Source: Motilimonas pumila (GTDB taxonomy: Bacteria; Pseudomonadota; Gammaproteobacteria; Enterobacterales; CBDFNC01). Taken from it: a DNA stretch of 64,000 bases. A model generated the notes under the pieces. That model searched no databases and was not told where the DNA came from. It saw only the letters and a list, made by a program, of their open reading frames with translations. The position numbers were made by a program, and so were the translations under genes. Positions within the stretch are counted from its first letter, which is position 1, and each line of letters opens with the position of its first letter. The stretch spans positions 1 through 64,000 of the forward strand of contig NZ_QZCH01000021.1 of assembly GCF_003596335.1 (NCBI RefSeq), written 5' to 3'. This document shows positions 17,489-25,473 of the stretch, piece by piece.

Positions 17489-18694
17489 ATGATGCAATCG
17501 TATGACGTCGTGATTATTGGCGGAGGTATGGTTGGTTTAAGCCTAGCCGCCGCGTTAAACAACAGTGCCATAAAGGTGGCGATCATCGAGGGGCAATTAC
17601 CCGATGAGCATTTTTCTGAGATCGCCGATAACCGCGTAAGCGCGCTCAGTGCAGCCAGCGAGCGTATTTTGTCTCGCCTAGGTACCTGGCCTGAAATTGC
17701 CGACCATGCTGCGGCCTATCAAAGCATGGAAGTCTGGGACCAAGACAGTTTTGGTCGTATTACTTTTGCCGCAGAACAACTGCAACAGCAGCACCTTGGA
17801 CATATTGTTGAGAATCGCCGCATTCAATTGGCCTTACTGGCTAAGGTCAAGCAGCAAACCAATGTGACATTGTTAATGCCTCATCAAGTGAAACAGTTGG
17901 CGATGGGAGAGGGGGAAGCTTGGTTGCAGCTTCATAATGGCCAAGCATTAACGGCTAAGCTTGTGGTTGGCGCCGACGGCGCACAATCTTGGACTCGCCA
18001 GCAAATGGCTATTCCTTTGGTTTATCGTGATTATCAACATCATGCTATTGTTGCGACGGTTGCAACCACCGAGTCGCACCAAGGTTGCGCTAGGCAAGCC
18101 TTTACACCGCAAGGTCCTTTGGCTTTCTTACCCTTATCACAACCCCATCAATGTTCTATCGTTTGGTCTGTGAGCCCTGAGCGGGCGAGCGAACTTATGG
18201 CGTTGACAGAGCAAGAATTTAATAAAGCTTTGACCATGGCATTTGATAACCAACTTGGTTTGTGTCGCGTGTTAAGCCATCGTTTTAAGGTGCCTTTAGC
18301 GATGCGCTATGCTCGCAATTTTGCGCAACATCGCTGCGCCTTAGTTGGCGATGCCGCTCACACCATTCACCCGCTTGCTGGCCAAGGGGTGAATTTAGGC
18401 TTATTGGATGCCGCCAGCCTTGCCCAAGAGATCATTCGCCATCACGCATCAGGTCTTGATATTGGCCAGCTCAGCCAACTGCGTCAATTTGAGCGTTGGC
18501 GTAAAGCCGAAGCGGTCGATATGATTTTGGCGATGGAAGCACTAAAACAGGGCTTCAGCGGTAATCACCCGTTGAAAAAGTTGATCCGTGATGTTGGACT
18601 TACTTTGGTAGACAAACTGACCCCGCTCAAGCAGAGTTTTATGGTGCGTGCAATGGGGCAAGCGGGAGAGCTACCGGACTTAGCCAAACCCTAA
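17489..18694 (+). CDS. ubiI: 2-octaprenylphenol hydroxylase UbiI (VisC) family
   Basis: A second FAD hydroxylase of the ubiquinone pathway, 401 residues. Its motifs parallel UbiH: GGGMVGLSLAAAL, VGADGAQSWTR and GDAAHTIHPLAGQGVNLGLLD. The neighbour order pepP-ubiH-visC is conserved in Gammaproteobacteria and supports UbiI (C5 hydroxylation). It begins one base after ubiH, so pepP-ubiH-ubiI are probably translated from one message. The specific ring position is inferred from context, not from residues. Confidence 0.88.
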   Translation: MMQSYDVVIIGGGMVGLSLAAALNNSAIKVAIIEGQLPDEHFSEIADNRVSALSAASERILSRLGTWPEIADHAAAYQSMEVWDQDSFGRITFAAEQLQQQHLGHIVENRRIQLALLAKVKQQTNVTLLMPHQVKQLAMGEGEAWLQLHNGQALTAKLVVGADGAQSWTRQQMAIPLVYRDYQHHAIVATVATTESHQGCARQAFTPQGPLAFLPLSQPHQCSIVWSVSPERASELMALTEQEFNKALTMAFDNQLGLCRVLSHRFKVPLAMRYARNFAQHRCALVGDAAHTIHPLAGQGVNLGLLDAASLAQEIIRHHASGLDIGQLSQLRQFERWRKAEAVDMILAMEALKQGFSGNHPLKKLIRDVGLTLVDKLTPLKQSFMVRAMGQAGELPDLAKP

Positions 18695-18739
18695 GCGATT
18701 AACAATCTTGAGAAGTACGCCGCATTTTCCTAATACTCG

Positions 18740-18876
18740 GTCTACACTGAAAGTATGGAGTGAAGGTTAAATGTTCGCCGGGCATATGCGATGAGTTTAC
18801 TACTTTCATGCTGTACCTTGATGCAGGAAGCTTAACATGAAGCTTCAGCCAAATCGCGCTGACTTTGGCTTTTTGT
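18740..18876 (+). ncRNA. Candidate small RNA or leader in the ubiI-downstream gap
   Basis: The 430-bp gap 18695-19124 has no recognisable gene. TTGAGA at 18708 with TAATAC at 18731 (17-base spacer) or TACACT at 18743 could be a promoter. A hairpin with 7-bp arms (18847-18853 with 18864-18870) plus a T-rich tail closes the stretch at about 18876. Between them are two tiny overlapping frames: ATG 18771 (7 codons, GGAGTGAAGG ribosome site) and ATG 18791 (14 codons, ending 18835). This could be a small RNA, a tiny peptide gene or a ubiI 3' UTR. I do not recognise the family. The stretch from 18877 to 19060 shows nothing further. Confidence 0.3.
18847..18876 (+). terminator. Rho-independent terminator in the gap after ubiI
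   Basis: AGCCAAA pairs with TTTGGCT around a 10-base loop, followed by TTTTGTT. It could end the ubiI operon or the candidate small RNA. Confidence 0.65.
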
Positions 18877-19066
18877 TGCTAAATTTTTGTACGTTATATA
18901 AACAATCCTTACTGGAAACATGAACTGTAAAGTTCATTTAAAAGAACAGCTTGAAGAAAAATTTGGTTGTTTTTTGACTTCTGTGTTGACGTTTTGCTTT
19001 TAAGTTTAGTTGACCTAAGGGTCAATATTCACGACATTTAACCTTGGTAAAATTTTTTGCTTGAAC

Positions 19067-19103
19067 TGGCGCCTGTTATCTTGGGGATAGATGATAGGCG
19101 CCA
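19067..19103 (+). promoter_or_regulatory. Hairpin in the 5' leader of the diguanylate cyclase gene
   Basis: A perfect 8-bp GC-rich arm pair (TGGCGCCT at 19067 with AGGCGCCA at 19096) encloses a second small stem (TATC/GATA). It ends 21 bases before the start codon and just before the ribosome site AGGAATTAGG. It does not match a c-di-GMP riboswitch core that I can see. It may be a protein-binding or structural leader element. Confidence 0.4.
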
Positions 19104-19124
19104 ATACATAGGAATTAGGTTAAA

Positions 19125-20411
19125 ATGCGCTCAAAATCTTTTAGTTTAGGCTTACTAAGTCTAGTGTTATTCACTGTCTGTGCCTTACTAGCGTATAAAT
19201 ACAGTTTTAATAAAAGTCTGGTTATTGACCCTTCATCTGACTATAAGTTTACCGTGATCACTGACGCTTCCCAAGGCGGTCAAACCACGGCTCAGTTGAA
19301 AAAAACTAAACGGGCATTTGAGCTAAGTTGCGACATTAAAAAAGCGTATGCTTGGCCATTTTGTGAATTAGCAGTTGAGTTAACCGAACCAGGCCAAGGC
19401 CTAGATCTTTCAACCTATGATACCGTTGCTATCCGTGCGCGCTTTGAAGGGGAAGGCTCACAGCGTATTCGCTTTTACGTGCGTAACAGCCACCCTGACT
19501 ATACCAAACCCAGCAATGATGCGACGCTCAAAGTAAATGAGGTTGAGTACGCGCCAAACATGTACGCTTCAGAAGTGGTCATCCCATTAGATAACTTCCA
19601 AGTGTCTGGTTGGTGGATTGATGAAAATAATGTCCCCCTTGAGCACTTTGCAACCGATTTTAGCAACGTTCCATTAATTGAAGTTGCGACCGGTGGTCAT
19701 GTGGCTGAGGGCAAGATCAAGATTATCGTTGAAGAAATTCGCTTTGACGGCAAAATGATCCCAGAAACTCATTTCTTAACCTTTATCATTTTTATTTGGG
19801 TACTTGTGGCGATCTCATTTTTGCTAAATGACGTACGTTTGGCCCGTAACGATTTGGTTAAAACGCGTAAACAAGCGCAAGAGCTAGAGTCTTTGACTGA
19901 AACGCTTAAGTTAGAAAGTAAAAAGTTTGAACAAATGGCAAAACGAGATCCTTTAACAGGCGCAAGAAACCGCGCCGGTATTCGTGATTACTTGTTTGAA
20001 CAAGTGCAGCAGGTTTATCTCAATAAAATGCCGCTATCTATTATCTTTATGGATATCGACCATTTTAAAACGGTCAATGATACACATGGTCATGAGACCG
20101 GTGACGAAGTACTAAAAGTATTTGCTCGCTTAGTGACCAATAATACTCGCCAGTCTGACAGTTTGGTGCGTTGGGGCGGTGAAGAGTTCTTGTTAGTGTG
20201 TTCAAACACAGATTCAGAGCAAGCTGAAGCCTTAGCTGAAAATATCCGTGCTGCCATTGAAGTAGCAGAGTGGCCACTTGAGCTTGATGTAACCTGTAGC
20301 TTTGGTGTCACTCAAATGGGGCAAGAAGGTACGAGTCAATTTATTGCCCGTGCTGATGAAGCCTTATACAAAGCGAAATCAACTGGCCGTAATAAGGTGG
20401 TGACTTTCTAA
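19125..20411 (+). CDS. Membrane-anchored GGDEF diguanylate cyclase
   Basis: Predicted to make c-di-GMP from two GTP. 428 residues: membrane helix (about 8-26), a periplasmic beta-rich region (about 30-215) that looks like a carbohydrate-binding or CIA30-like jelly roll, a second helix (about 220-238, FLTFIIFIWVLVAISFLL), a coiled coil, then a GGDEF domain. The active-site motif is intact (RWGGEEF near 351) and an inhibitory RxxD site (RQSD) lies five residues before it, so product feedback is likely. The ligand of the sensor is unknown. It stands alone with its own terminator. Confidence 0.88.
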   Translation: MRSKSFSLGLLSLVLFTVCALLAYKYSFNKSLVIDPSSDYKFTVITDASQGGQTTAQLKKTKRAFELSCDIKKAYAWPFCELAVELTEPGQGLDLSTYDTVAIRARFEGEGSQRIRFYVRNSHPDYTKPSNDATLKVNEVEYAPNMYASEVVIPLDNFQVSGWWIDENNVPLEHFATDFSNVPLIEVATGGHVAEGKIKIIVEEIRFDGKMIPETHFLTFIIFIWVLVAISFLLNDVRLARNDLVKTRKQAQELESLTETLKLESKKFEQMAKRDPLTGARNRAGIRDYLFEQVQQVYLNKMPLSIIFMDIDHFKTVNDTHGHETGDEVLKVFARLVTNNTRQSDSLVRWGGEEFLLVCSNTDSEQAEALAENIRAAIEVAEWPLELDVTCSFGVTQMGQEGTSQFIARADEALYKAKSTGRNKVVTF

Positions 20412-20462
20412 GCCTTAGGTGCTCATTATATCCTGTCCTGATAAGGACGGGCTATTCCATAA

Positions 20463-20490
20463 AAGCCTGTCTCTGCGACAGGCTTTTTTG
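20463..20490 (+). terminator. Terminator of the diguanylate cyclase gene
   Basis: AAGCCTGTC pairs with GACAGGCTT around TCTGC and is followed by a T-run, about 50 bases after the stop. Confidence 0.85.
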
Positions 20491-20578
20491 TATCCCCCCT
20501 GCATGAAAGATCTTTCTGAAGGGACTTGGGGATGCGTTTATTGGGCTAGAAGGGGGTTATAATAGGCGCAGGACTCAG

Positions 20579-21430
20579 TTAACTGCTGGTTTCGATGCCA
20601 CTGGCAACCTGAAAGTTACGCTCCAACAATTCAGTCAAGGCTTTGATATATGCCGCTTCCATTTCTGCAGGGATCAAGCTGGCAAGCTCATTACCCACTG
20701 GGGTGAACTTGTAATAATACAGTTTAAGCTTTTTACCGTTGGCGGCCAAACTGATCATATGGTCATTGCAGTTTAGTTTAAGCTCTTGGCCAGGCTGCAT
20801 TTCTCCGGACTCTAATTCACTGGGGTAAATTAAACCAAGATCTGCCAACATTAATATATTACTGTAAGGAAAACGAAACTTCCCCAGCGATAATTTGGCG
20901 ACGTCGGGTCGGCTAAACAATTGCATTGAGCTTGGTGGGCGAACATAGCCGGTGATTACCTTATGGCCTGAATCTCCTGAAAACATACAACTGAGATTAC
21001 AGCAACGTTGAAACACTCCGGCTTCGCGCTGGGTCATCTTTTTCAATGTTTCTAATGATTTAACAGAAAAACTACCTGGACTAGTGATTTCCTGGGCCAG
21101 AATCTTAGCCCATAAAGCTTTCATATTATTACCGCAGATCTCTTCAGCTAATCGTAAATAAGCTGTCATCCAATCTGGGTCTACCTCGCCGGCGGCATCA
21201 TCACTGTTACACTCTTGATAAGCTAACAGCATGATTTGCTCTAAATTTTCTTGTTTTTTGATGGCTTCCATCGCAATTCGCTTTTTAGCGCGCTGAGCAA
21301 TGTTAAATGGTTGTTCTTTTGTTAAGCGTGCTCCTACGCCATAAGCATTGGCTAACTCTACGGTTTTACTTTGGGTACTGGCCGGGCCCGAGTCGTTATT
21401 TAGCGGTGCAATGCGTGTTGTTGGAGCCAT
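20579..21430 (-). CDS. TIGR03899 family protein (unknown function)
   Basis: 283 residues, no signal peptide or membrane helix. The central stretch LAEEICGNNMKALWAKILAQEI followed by PGSFSVKSLETLKKMT fits the TIGR03899 family and resembles the DUF2806 core found in some phage-related and conserved bacterial proteins. No catalytic motif is visible. It is flanked by unrelated genes on both sides and has its own intergenic regions. The family is found mainly in Vibrio/Shewanella-type bacteria; the function is unknown. Confidence 0.7.
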   Translation of the reverse strand: MAPTTRIAPLNNDSGPASTQSKTVELANAYGVGARLTKEQPFNIAQRAKKRIAMEAIKKQENLEQIMLLAYQECNSDDAAGEVDPDWMTAYLRLAEEICGNNMKALWAKILAQEITSPGSFSVKSLETLKKMTQREAGVFQRCCNLSCMFSGDSGHKVITGYVRPPSSMQLFSRPDVAKLSLGKFRFPYSNILMLADLGLIYPSELESGEMQPGQELKLNCNDHMISLAANGKKLKLYYYKFTPVGNELASLIPAEMEAAYIKALTELLERNFQVASGIETSS

Positions 21431-21548
21431 CAGTATTCCTTAAACGAATTTCGTAATTACAAAATGTTATTATTGTCAGAAGTGACCAACTTGAACCTTG
21501 TTATCAAAATGTTAAGATAAAGTCATGTAGCGCTAAATGGAGAATGGC

Positions 21549-21638
21549 ATGTTTGTTTTAAAAAAGAAAGCATGGAATATTTTGCTGGGTGCTGGGTATT
21601 TAGTGAGTTTAGTTGGTTTGGCTGTTTATATATATTAA
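21549..21638 (+). CDS. Possible 29-residue single-pass membrane peptide
   Basis: ATG 21549 opens 29 codons: a short basic head (MFVLKKKAW) and then an uninterrupted hydrophobic stretch (NILLGAGYLVSLVGLAVYIY). GGAGA lies 5 bases before the ATG. TTGAAC near 21491 with a TAAGAT-like -10 could be a promoter, and a strong terminator at 21696-21732 can end the transcript. The layout is that of small bacterial membrane proteins, but length alone makes chance possible. I know no homologue. It is the only candidate gene in the 334-bp gap 21431-21764. Confidence 0.4.
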   Translation: MFVLKKKAWNILLGAGYLVSLVGLAVYIY

Positions 21639-21695
21639 TCAATGTATTCATGGTGTTGAGCTACTAGAGCCTGAAAGTAATGCAAAGCGTTACGC

Positions 21696-21732
21696 AAAAA
21701 AAGCCAGTGGGTATTTACCGACTGGCTTTTTT
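21696..21732. terminator. Bidirectional terminator ending the zinc operon
   Basis: AAAAAAAGCCAGT pairs with ACTGGCTTTTTT around a 12-base loop, with A and T runs on both sides. It serves the minus-strand zinc operon, whose last stop is at 21765, and any plus-strand transcript from 21.5 kb. Confidence 0.9.
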
Positions 21733-21764
21733 GTAGAGGGTCACACACTCTGGCGTGCTTGGCG

Positions 21765-22250
21765 CTAATCTTCGTAAACTTCTACGCTAAGACCTTCCAT
21801 GGTGTAACCCACGGTGGCTAAATCATTACTCATGCTTTCAGCTTTTATAGTGCCTTCAATCCAGATAGCCCCCCACAAGTCATCAATTGGCGCACCTTCA
21901 GGGTATTTCACATAAATAATTTGGTTGGGTGGCGGTGGTGGAACGTGAATACAGGCGCCGAAATAAGGCACTAAAAAGAACTCTGTAATTTTAGTTTCAT
22001 CGCCTTCTAGAGGCACCACAAAGCCAGGTAAGCGTACTTTTTTACCGTTTAAGTCTTTGCGGGTTTCGCCCACCAAGTTTTGCTCCATGTTTACAGGGGC
22101 TCCGTCATGGGAGACAACGGGGGCTGCTTGCTGCTGTTTTAAGCGTTCTTCTTCGGGTAATAGCTCTTCCCATGTCATAGTTTGCACCGCTGCAGCGGCG
22201 GCAAAGCTGCACAGCCAAAGCAAAGCAGCAAACGAAAATGAGGTTTTCAT
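21765..22250 (-). CDS. DUF3299 exported protein, last gene of the zinc operon
   Basis: 161 residues from ATG 22250, with a signal peptide (MKTSFSFAALLWLCSFAAAAAV). The mature domain has the DUF3299 hallmarks: VRLPGFVVPLEG, EFFLVPYFGACIHVPPPPPNQI and a C-terminal beta region. The Cys and His in GACIHV are possible metal ligands. The gene starts 2 bases after the permease stop. DUF3299 genes recur beside FtsX-type exporters and DUF2796 proteins, as in the Vibrio cholerae zrgABCDE cluster. A longer in-frame start at 22304 would overlap the permease and lose the signal peptide. Confidence 0.82.
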   Translation of the reverse strand: MKTSFSFAALLWLCSFAAAAAVQTMTWEELLPEEERLKQQQAAPVVSHDGAPVNMEQNLVGETRKDLNGKKVRLPGFVVPLEGDETKITEFFLVPYFGACIHVPPPPPNQIIYVKYPEGAPIDDLWGAIWIEGTIKAESMSNDLATVGYTMEGLSVEVYED

Positions 22251-22252
22251 CT

Positions 22253-23509
22253 TTATATCCTTATTGTCATACCATCGGACAGCGACATACGATAAGCCCG
22301 CCATGCCGGTACCAAGCCGATTAAAAATCCTGCCGCCACCACGATGGCGAGCAAAGTCAACTCATAGTGCGTTAGCATACTAAAGCTGACGTAAATACCA
22401 AACATATCCATGGCCAAAGGCTGGATAATAAGCAGTAAGGTATATAAGGATATCACTCCAAGCAAGGCTCCGGCTATCGCTAGAATGCCTGCTTCGGCAA
22501 TTAGCAGGGTAAATATGTGCCCGGGGCGAGCGCCAACTGAGCGTAATATCGCCATTTCTCTGCGACGTTCATTCAGGCTGGTCAAAATAGTGGTTAACAT
22601 GCCAAGTAGGCCAGAAACGACAACAAAGCCAGAAACGACAATTAACGCCTGCTCAGCCATGTTCATCGTGCTCCAAAGCTCTTGCAAGGCAACGCCCGGT
22701 AAAATAGCCATAATCGCTTCTTCGCGATATTCATTAATGCTACGTTGCAACATAAACGTTTGCATTTTTGAGCTTAAACCCAGCAGAAAGGCGGTGATGA
22801 CTTTAGGTTCAAGAGAAACTTGGTCGAGCTGTTCAGGTTGTAATTGTCCCCCTTGTGGACTGCCTGACTCCCAACCGTAGTGAATCGCCTCTATACCGGA
22901 TAATGGTACATGGATGGTACGGTCGACCGGTGTGCCAGTAGGCTTTAGGATTCCAACAATAGTAAAAGGTAGATTATCGTGGTTACTGAATGACACCGCA
23001 GCGCTACCATGTGAGATAACGATTTTTTGGCCAACGGAATAGTTAAGTTTGCGTGCCACCTCTGCACCGATAACGGCATCAGTGGGGTAGTTAAAGACAG
23101 CGCCGTTAGCCAATTCTAAATCTTGTTTTTTGCCGTATTTATAAAACTTGAAGTAGTCTTCTGTGGTGCCTAACACGCGATAACCTTTGTGCGCATCGCC
23201 CAAAGAGAATGGCACCGACCACTTCACCGCAGGGTTATTAATAATGTCTTGGTAAGTTTGCCAGGATACGTTGTTGGTGGCGTTACCAATTCTGAACACT
23301 GAGTAAAGCAATAATTGCACTTGGCCTGTACGTGCGCCGACAACTAAGTCGGTACTAGAGATAGTATTGGCAAAGTTTTCTTTGGTTTGCGTGCGCACTC
23401 TTTCTACGCCTAATAAAAGGGTCACGCTTAAAGCTATGGCCAGCACGGTTAATATGGCCGTGACGCGACGGTTGTACAAGCTTTTTAGCGCCAGTTTAGC
23501 GATGGCCAT
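22253..23509 (-). CDS. FtsX-like ABC permease of the zinc operon
   Basis: 418 residues with MacB/LolC topology: an N-terminal membrane helix (RRVTAILTVLAIALSVTLLL), a large periplasmic domain (about 45-270) and three C-terminal helices, with the NERRREMAILRSVGA signature of FtsX permeases. ATG 23509 has AGGAG just upstream; the longer frame from 23542 is less likely. It overlaps the ATPase gene by 14 bases. Such permeases usually move periplasmic proteins or lipids mechanically rather than pump ions. Zinc involvement is inferred from the operon and the zrg precedent. Confidence 0.87.
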   Translation of the reverse strand: MAIAKLALKSLYNRRVTAILTVLAIALSVTLLLGVERVRTQTKENFANTISSTDLVVGARTGQVQLLLYSVFRIGNATNNVSWQTYQDIINNPAVKWSVPFSLGDAHKGYRVLGTTEDYFKFYKYGKKQDLELANGAVFNYPTDAVIGAEVARKLNYSVGQKIVISHGSAAVSFSNHDNLPFTIVGILKPTGTPVDRTIHVPLSGIEAIHYGWESGSPQGGQLQPEQLDQVSLEPKVITAFLLGLSSKMQTFMLQRSINEYREEAIMAILPGVALQELWSTMNMAEQALIVVSGFVVVSGLLGMLTTILTSLNERRREMAILRSVGARPGHIFTLLIAEAGILAIAGALLGVISLYTLLLIIQPLAMDMFGIYVSFSMLTHYELTLLAIVVAAGFLIGLVPAWRAYRMSLSDGMTIRI

Positions 23510-24215
23510 TGTGTGCTCCTGCTGCCAAATTGATTTCATCAAGGTTAATGTGACGGCTAAAAAGTGGCTGTAGCGACGGGTCGTGGCTGACGAAAATCAG
23601 ACTGATGTCAGCTTGGTCACATTCATTAAACAGCAGCTTAATAAATGATTCTCTGGCATCGGTATCTAAAGAAGAAGTGGGCTCGTCGGCGATCAAAAAC
23701 GCAGGGCGGCCAATGAGTGCTCGCGCAGCCGCTACTCTTTGTTGCTGGCCGATACTCAGTTCTGTCACCGGGCGGTGAAGTAAAGCCGCAGGGATTTCTA
23801 GATGGTCCAATAAGCGTTTGGCTTCTTGCTCTAAGCTACCGGAAAGCTGTAGTGCTTTTGCTTTGCGACTTTGTGAAAAGTGGCAAGGTAAACTGACGTT
23901 TTCTATCAAGCTTAAATAAGGCAATAAATTAAACTGCTGAAATATATAACCTAAGTGATCTGCGCGAAAGTGGTCTTTGGCTTTATTTGACAACTTAGTC
24001 ATTTCACTGCCAAGGATTTCAATACTGCCACTTGCAGCTTGGTTGATGCCAGTAATCAAACCTAATAAGGTGGATTTGCCGCTGCCGCTTGGGCCTTTTA
24101 AAAAAACTTTTTCACCTTGGGCTATGGTCAGTGCAGGAATCGATAGAGTTAACGGCTGGTTTTCACGCCAGCCGAACTTTAGATCCTGAATACGAAGAAG
24201 AGTCTTATTATTCAT
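23496..24215 (-). CDS. ABC transporter ATPase, LolD/MacB type, of the zinc operon
   Basis: 239 residues with Walker A GPSGSGKSTLLG, Q-loop FQQFNLLPYL, a signature variant LSIGQQQRVAAARAL (usual LSGGQ has become LSIGQ), Walker B FLIADEPTSSLD and the switch His in FVSHD. It pairs with the FtsX-like permease encoded next, with which it overlaps. It follows the DUF2796 gene by 19 bases. It corresponds to an ABC subunit of the Vibrio zrg cluster. Confidence 0.88.
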   Translation of the reverse strand: MNNKTLLRIQDLKFGWRENQPLTLSIPALTIAQGEKVFLKGPSGSGKSTLLGLITGINQAASGSIEILGSEMTKLSNKAKDHFRADHLGYIFQQFNLLPYLSLIENVSLPCHFSQSRKAKALQLSGSLEQEAKRLLDHLEIPAALLHRPVTELSIGQQQRVAAARALIGRPAFLIADEPTSSLDTDARESFIKLLFNECDQADISLIFVSHDPSLQPLFSRHINLDEINLAAGAHNGHR

Positions 24216-24234
24216 GGTATCCGTCAGTGATGAG

Positions 24235-25080
24235 TTACCAAGCTAATTTATCATTAGATGGCGTTAAAGTTTGCATTAATTGTTGGTCATTCACAATGCC
24301 TTGCAGCATGACTTTTTCAGTGCCACTGAAATGTTTAAACAAAGTGAAAGTGATTGCTTTAATCTCAGTAGGCTTGCTGCACTGCAGTTGGTAATTAATC
24401 ACTACGTCTGAATGACTTGATTCATCATGGTCATCATGAGCGTGGTCATCGTGGCCGTGCTCTTTGTCATGATCATCATGCTTGTCGTGACCGTGTTCTT
24501 TGTCGTGATCATCATGATGGTCGTCATGCTTGTCGTGACCGTGTTCTTTGTCGTGATCATCATGGTGGTCGTCATGCTTGTCGTGGCCATGCTCTTTGTC
24601 GTGATCATCATGGTGGTCGTCATGTTTGTCGTGGCCATGCTCTTTGTCGTGATCATCATGGTGGTCGTCGTGCTTGTCGTGGCCATGCTCTTTGTCGTGA
24701 TCATCATGGTGGTCGTCGTGCTTATCGTGACCAGCTGTTTCAAATGCCAAGCCAGCAACGTCATATTTTAACAATTTACACTCAGCGCTGGCCGGCAAGG
24801 CAAGCACGTTGTTAAAGTCGGCTAAGGTTGCATTTGCTTGCTTGACCGCCTTGTGTTGTTCATCCGTTTTAGGTTTGTGCTCAAAGCCCAGCAGGTTTGC
24901 GGCAGGAGTACGCCATTGAATAGCTATTTCGGTTGCAGCCAAAATGAGGTCGATGTTTGCTGCTCCGTGTTCGTGAGCGCCATGGGCACGATGCTCGTGT
25001 TCACCTGCAACAGCGTGCGGTGCTGCCAGTGCAAGCGTTAAAACTGCAGGAGTGAATAAACCTTGTTTAAATGTTGCCAT
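24235..25080 (-). CDS. zrgA: Periplasmic His/Asp-repeat zinc-binding protein, DUF2796 (ZrgA-like)
   Basis: 281 residues: signal peptide (about 1-25, MATFKQGLFTPAVLTLALA start), a His-rich head (EHEHRAHGAHEHG), a DUF2796 beta domain, a long insert of five full copies of HDKHDDHHDDHDKEHG plus a shortened copy (about residues 116-220), then the rest of the domain (QCSKPTEIKAITFTLFKHF). The His/Asp array should bind many Zn2+ ions in the periplasm. Vibrio cholerae ZrgA, of the same family, contributes to zinc uptake. The gene lies between a candidate zinc chaperone and the ABC genes. Confidence 0.87.
   Translation of the reverse strand: MATFKQGLFTPAVLTLALAAPHAVAGEHEHRAHGAHEHGAANIDLILAATEIAIQWRTPAANLLGFEHKPKTDEQHKAVKQANATLADFNNVLALPASAECKLLKYDVAGLAFETAGHDKHDDHHDDHDKEHGHDKHDDHHDDHDKEHGHDKHDDHHDDHDKEHGHDKHDDHHDDHDKEHGHDKHDDHHDDHDKEHGHDKHDDHDKEHGHDDHAHDDHDESSHSDVVINYQLQCSKPTEIKAITFTLFKHFSGTEKVMLQGIVNDQQLMQTLTPSNDKLAW
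24457..24732 (-). repeat. 48-bp tandem repeat encoding the His/Asp array of the zinc protein
   Basis: Five full 48-base units plus a shortened one, each encoding 16 residues with six to seven His. Copies differ by only a few bases (for example GACCGTG versus GGCCATG), which points to recent expansion. Copy number may vary between strains. Confidence 0.9.
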
Positions 25081-25112
25081 GTTAAAAAATCCTTAGAAAT
25101 ATAAAAAACAAA

Positions 25113-25451
25113 TTAAAAAGTGGAACCCTGTAAAGAAAATGAATGAGGAGGGGCGCGTTGCCATCCACTGAGTATGGCAGCTTTCATAGGCAAAGCCGAA
25201 GGTACACTTTTTATCGTTGGGGCATGCTGCTTATTCGGAAAGACAGAAAAGCTAGGCGTTAGGGCCACTAAGCTCGGAAGTGAGCAATGCGCGCATGCCT
25301 CTTGGCCGTGGTTAAGTTGGTGCTTATGATGAACGTGCCAGTGCTCAGCCCATGCGGTGAAAGACAATAACCAACCGGCAAACACAATGATGACAAGTGG
25401 CAGTACACGTTGTTTCAAAAAATAATCCGGTGAGTAATCAACAAGCGACAT
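25113..25451 (-). CDS. Small His-rich membrane-anchored protein, probable zinc chaperone (DUF2946-like)
   Basis: 112 residues: an N-terminal hydrophobic segment (about 18-36, VLPLVIIVFAGWLLSFTAWA), then EHWHVHHKHQLNHG and a CAHC motif, then a low-complexity tail. The His cluster plus CxxC-like pair suggests metal binding. Similar small proteins beside zrg-type clusters are annotated as zinc chaperones. ATG 25451 is preferred; the frame extends to a TTG at 25469. It is the first gene of the operon, 32 bases before zrgA and 23 bases after a candidate Zur site. Confidence 0.65.
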   Translation of the reverse strand: MSLVDYSPDYFLKQRVLPLVIIVFAGWLLSFTAWAEHWHVHHKHQLNHGQEACAHCSLPSLVALTPSFSVFPNKQHAPTIKSVPSALPMKAAILSGWQRAPPHSFSLQGSTF

Positions 25452-25473
25452 AAAGGCTAAGCTTGCCAAAACT

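Noticed and set aside
18695-19124. Glycine or c-di-GMP riboswitch upstream of the GGDEF gene
   Set aside because: The expected core motifs are not present; only a simple hairpin near the ribosome site is seen.
24402-24815. Three long open frames (Met/Thr-rich, His/Arg-rich, Val/Ile-rich) across the zinc-binding array on both strands
   Set aside because: They are products of the 48-bp repeat, which has no stops in several frames. The zrgA frame has a signal peptide and a recognisable domain on both sides.
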